Shown here: in pieces, positions 62,933 to 64,000 of the stretch
Numbering within the stretch: position 1 is the stretch's first letter
Layout: every line of letters begins with the position of its first letter
From: CALJFL01 sp036961205
GTDB taxonomy: Bacteria; Pseudomonadota; Gammaproteobacteria; Pseudomonadales; Halieaceae
Length of the DNA: 64,000 nucleotides
Assembly: GCA_036961205.1 (NCBI GenBank)
Contig: JBALVI010000003.1
Location: forward strand, 1 to 64,000
Reading direction: 5' to 3'
Translations under genes and position numbers: made by a program
The notes under the pieces: generated by a model
The model's database searches: none
The model's input: the letters and a program-made list of their open reading frames with translations, nothing else
What the model was told of the DNA's origin: nothing

Positions 62933-63736
62933 TCAGCTTGTGGACCAACTCATGCGTACCGTGCAGGATGTTTCTGGCAAGTGGGGGTCAAACTCCATCT
63001 TTAAACCACCGCCTTCGCCTTTGAACATGGCCTCGAATGGGCCTTTGCAAATATTCAGGCATCCTTCTTCAGGCAGGGCATTGGGGTTTGGTAGTGAATC
63101 TGCTGCCGCGCAGGTGTGCCAGCCACAGTCTGGAATCTCCATGACGGTAAGACCGTTGGCCGGATCGTATTCGGTGATAGTGGCGGGGCCTGTAAGCCAG
63201 TGTGCGGGATTGAATGTCTCGAACAAGAAGGTGGTCCAGCGTCCGGGTGTGGTCGATCCGTCGTGCGCCTTCTTTGCCTTCTTGTTTTTGTTTTTCTCCG
63301 ACATACTATTCATCATGGCGAGAAAGTCGGCAGAATTTTCCTTGGAAAGTGCAACCGAAGTGCCGATAACGATTTCCTCGTACTGCTTTTGGCTGAAGTG
63401 TTTGCGCAGCTCCAGCAATGCCCACTCAACTTCTCGAACAAAATTGCCGTAGCGTTTACGCCATTTCTCGCGCGGAGAATTGGACCAGCGGATGGACTCT
63501 CGCCTTGCTTTTATAACTGCGTAGTCAAAGTCGACCTGCTCGCTGTCACCTGACAATCTGAGGATGGGTACAAAGGTGTGACTGATGATTGGCATCGCCT
63601 TTTTCACCAGCATGGTATTTGACATCCACATGTCTATCCATGCCTGCGGCCCCCAGTTATAGTAAAAACCGGGCTTTTTGGCCGAAGCAACTCTACCGCT
63701 ACTGCGGTCTGTTGAGATGATGGCGTCGTCTGCCAT
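62933..63736 (-). CDS. Uncharacterised protein with possible D27/DUF4033-like C-terminus
   Basis: 267 residues, not confidently recognised. The C-terminal 45 residues show GCLNICKGPFEAMF and LKMEFDPHLPETSCTVRM, the C-x3-C-x-P spacing and SC motif seen in D27-type carotenoid isomerases (DUF4033). A related reading is the ATC-hydrolase family, which also has late cysteines. The N-terminal half is helical and Lys/Arg-rich (MSEKNKNKKAKKAHDG near 145). It lies between a TonB receptor and the small CxxC protein, all on the minus strand. Confidence 0.5.
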   Translation of the reverse strand: MADDAIISTDRSSGRVASAKKPGFYYNWGPQAWIDMWMSNTMLVKKAMPIISHTFVPILRLSGDSEQVDFDYAVIKARRESIRWSNSPREKWRKRYGNFVREVEWALLELRKHFSQKQYEEIVIGTSVALSKENSADFLAMMNSMSEKNKNKKAKKAHDGSTTPGRWTTFLFETFNPAHWLTGPATITEYDPANGLTVMEIPDCGWHTCAAADSLPNPNALPEEGCLNICKGPFEAMFKGEGGGLKMEFDPHLPETSCTVRMSWSTS

Positions 63737-63806
63737 TCAGGAGCCTCCGTCGATCAGGGCCGCGGTTGACCCATGGGCGCAAACATGGCGCGCTGGCATG
63801 CAAAAT

Positions 63807-64000
63807 CTAATTGTATAGCCTCAGGGTTATTCCGTAGCTCGCCTCAGGTGCTACAGCGCCGGCATAACCACCCAGTGTCGGAATATCCAGACCCCAGGAT
63901 AAGTATTCCTCATCCAGCATATTGCGACCCCATAGAGATACTTCCCAGTCTCTGGCTTCATTGCTCAGACTTAATCGGAGGTTCACCAGGTTGACTGAAT
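63807..64000 (-). CDS. TonB-dependent receptor, C-terminal part (5' end outside window)
   Basis: The minus-strand frame encodes the last barrel strands of a TonB-dependent receptor: NLRLSLSNEARDWEVSLWGRN cut short here, then NMLDEEYLSWGLD and a final amphipathic strand YGITLRLYN before TAG. Its position upstream of the D27-like, LLM and thiolase-like genes suggests that it imports the pathway substrate. The N-terminus lies beyond base 64000. Confidence 0.82.
   Translation of the reverse strand, partial: SVNLVNLRLSLSNEARDWEVSLWGRNMLDEEYLSWGLDIPTLGGYAGAVAPEASYGITLRLYN

Overview
The window looks like chromosomal DNA of a marine-type gammaproteobacterium with moderate GC content, most like the OM60/NOR5 (Halieaceae) or related Cellvibrionales/Pseudomonadales groups. 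The pointers are a Pseudomonas-type FabY ketoacyl synthase, YdjA, YpeA, YbfF and DUF3301 homologues, Q-tRNA genes, and an unusually high density of acyl-CoA, thiolase, crotonase, luciferase-like (LLM), P450 and TonB-receptor genes. There is no rRNA or dnaA here, so the taxonomic call is inference. No prophage, integrase, intact transposase or CRISPR array was seen.

Layout. 0-6 kb is housekeeping: the tail of a histone-like AKPKAK-repeat protein, mobA, tsaB, uppP, apeB, a DUF3524 glycosyltransferase and trpS. 6-13.5 kb is mixed: a TonB receptor, VOC, deazaflavin-type and GNAT proteins, a complete type I extradiol dioxygenase and gamma-glutamyltransferase. 13.7-21 kb is an eight-gene operon: two DUF35 proteins, two thiolase-fold proteins without the catalytic cysteine, an acyl-CoA ligase, two crotonases and a nitroreductase. 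It is followed on the other strand by RibBX, a true thiolase and an AraC/GlxA regulator. 24.5-28.7 kb carries fabY, an FkbM methyltransferase, ydjA and a dienoyl-CoA isomerase. 28.8-32.5 kb is an envelope operon (PPIase, HupE/UreJ, TPR lipoprotein). 32.7-36.7 kb is an LLM monooxygenase / Tat subunit / GMC dehydrogenase / crotonase operon. 36.7-41 kb holds a lipoprotein, an esterase, DUF3301, queD, tRNA-Val, tRNA-Asp and a Gfo/Idh oxidoreductase.

41.1-45 kb is a decayed junction: tandem and inverted repeats, an amidohydrolase stump, a hemerythrin protein and an exported M20 amidohydrolase. 45.2-64 kb is a second, redox-rich catabolic locus: Fe-alcohol dehydrogenase, Baeyer-Villiger monooxygenase, P450, SnoaL-like protein, acyl-CoA ligase, two SDRs, thiolase, PaaK-like ligase, saccharopine-dehydrogenase-like protein, TetR regulator, a third cysteine-less thiolase with an F420-type LLM partner, a possible D27-like protein, a small CxxC coiled-coil protein and a TonB receptor. 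Three gene remnants (amidohydrolase, alkylsulfatase-like, CoA-transferase) lie in 41-54.3 kb and suggest recent rearrangement.

How it may work together. The P450/alcohol dehydrogenase/BVMO set could oxidise and open an alicyclic ring. CoA ligases, crotonases and thiolases would then degrade the acids. Cysteine-less thiolase plus DUF35 pairs resemble the retro-aldolases that remove steroid side chains. The substrate cannot be read from sequence; a steroid, terpenoid or other alicyclic compound is a hypothesis. Two nearly identical TTGAAT-N3-ATTCAA palindromes, before the 54.5 kb thiolase operon and before the 62.6 kb LLM operon, flank the TetR gene and are the best evidence that this locus is one regulon.
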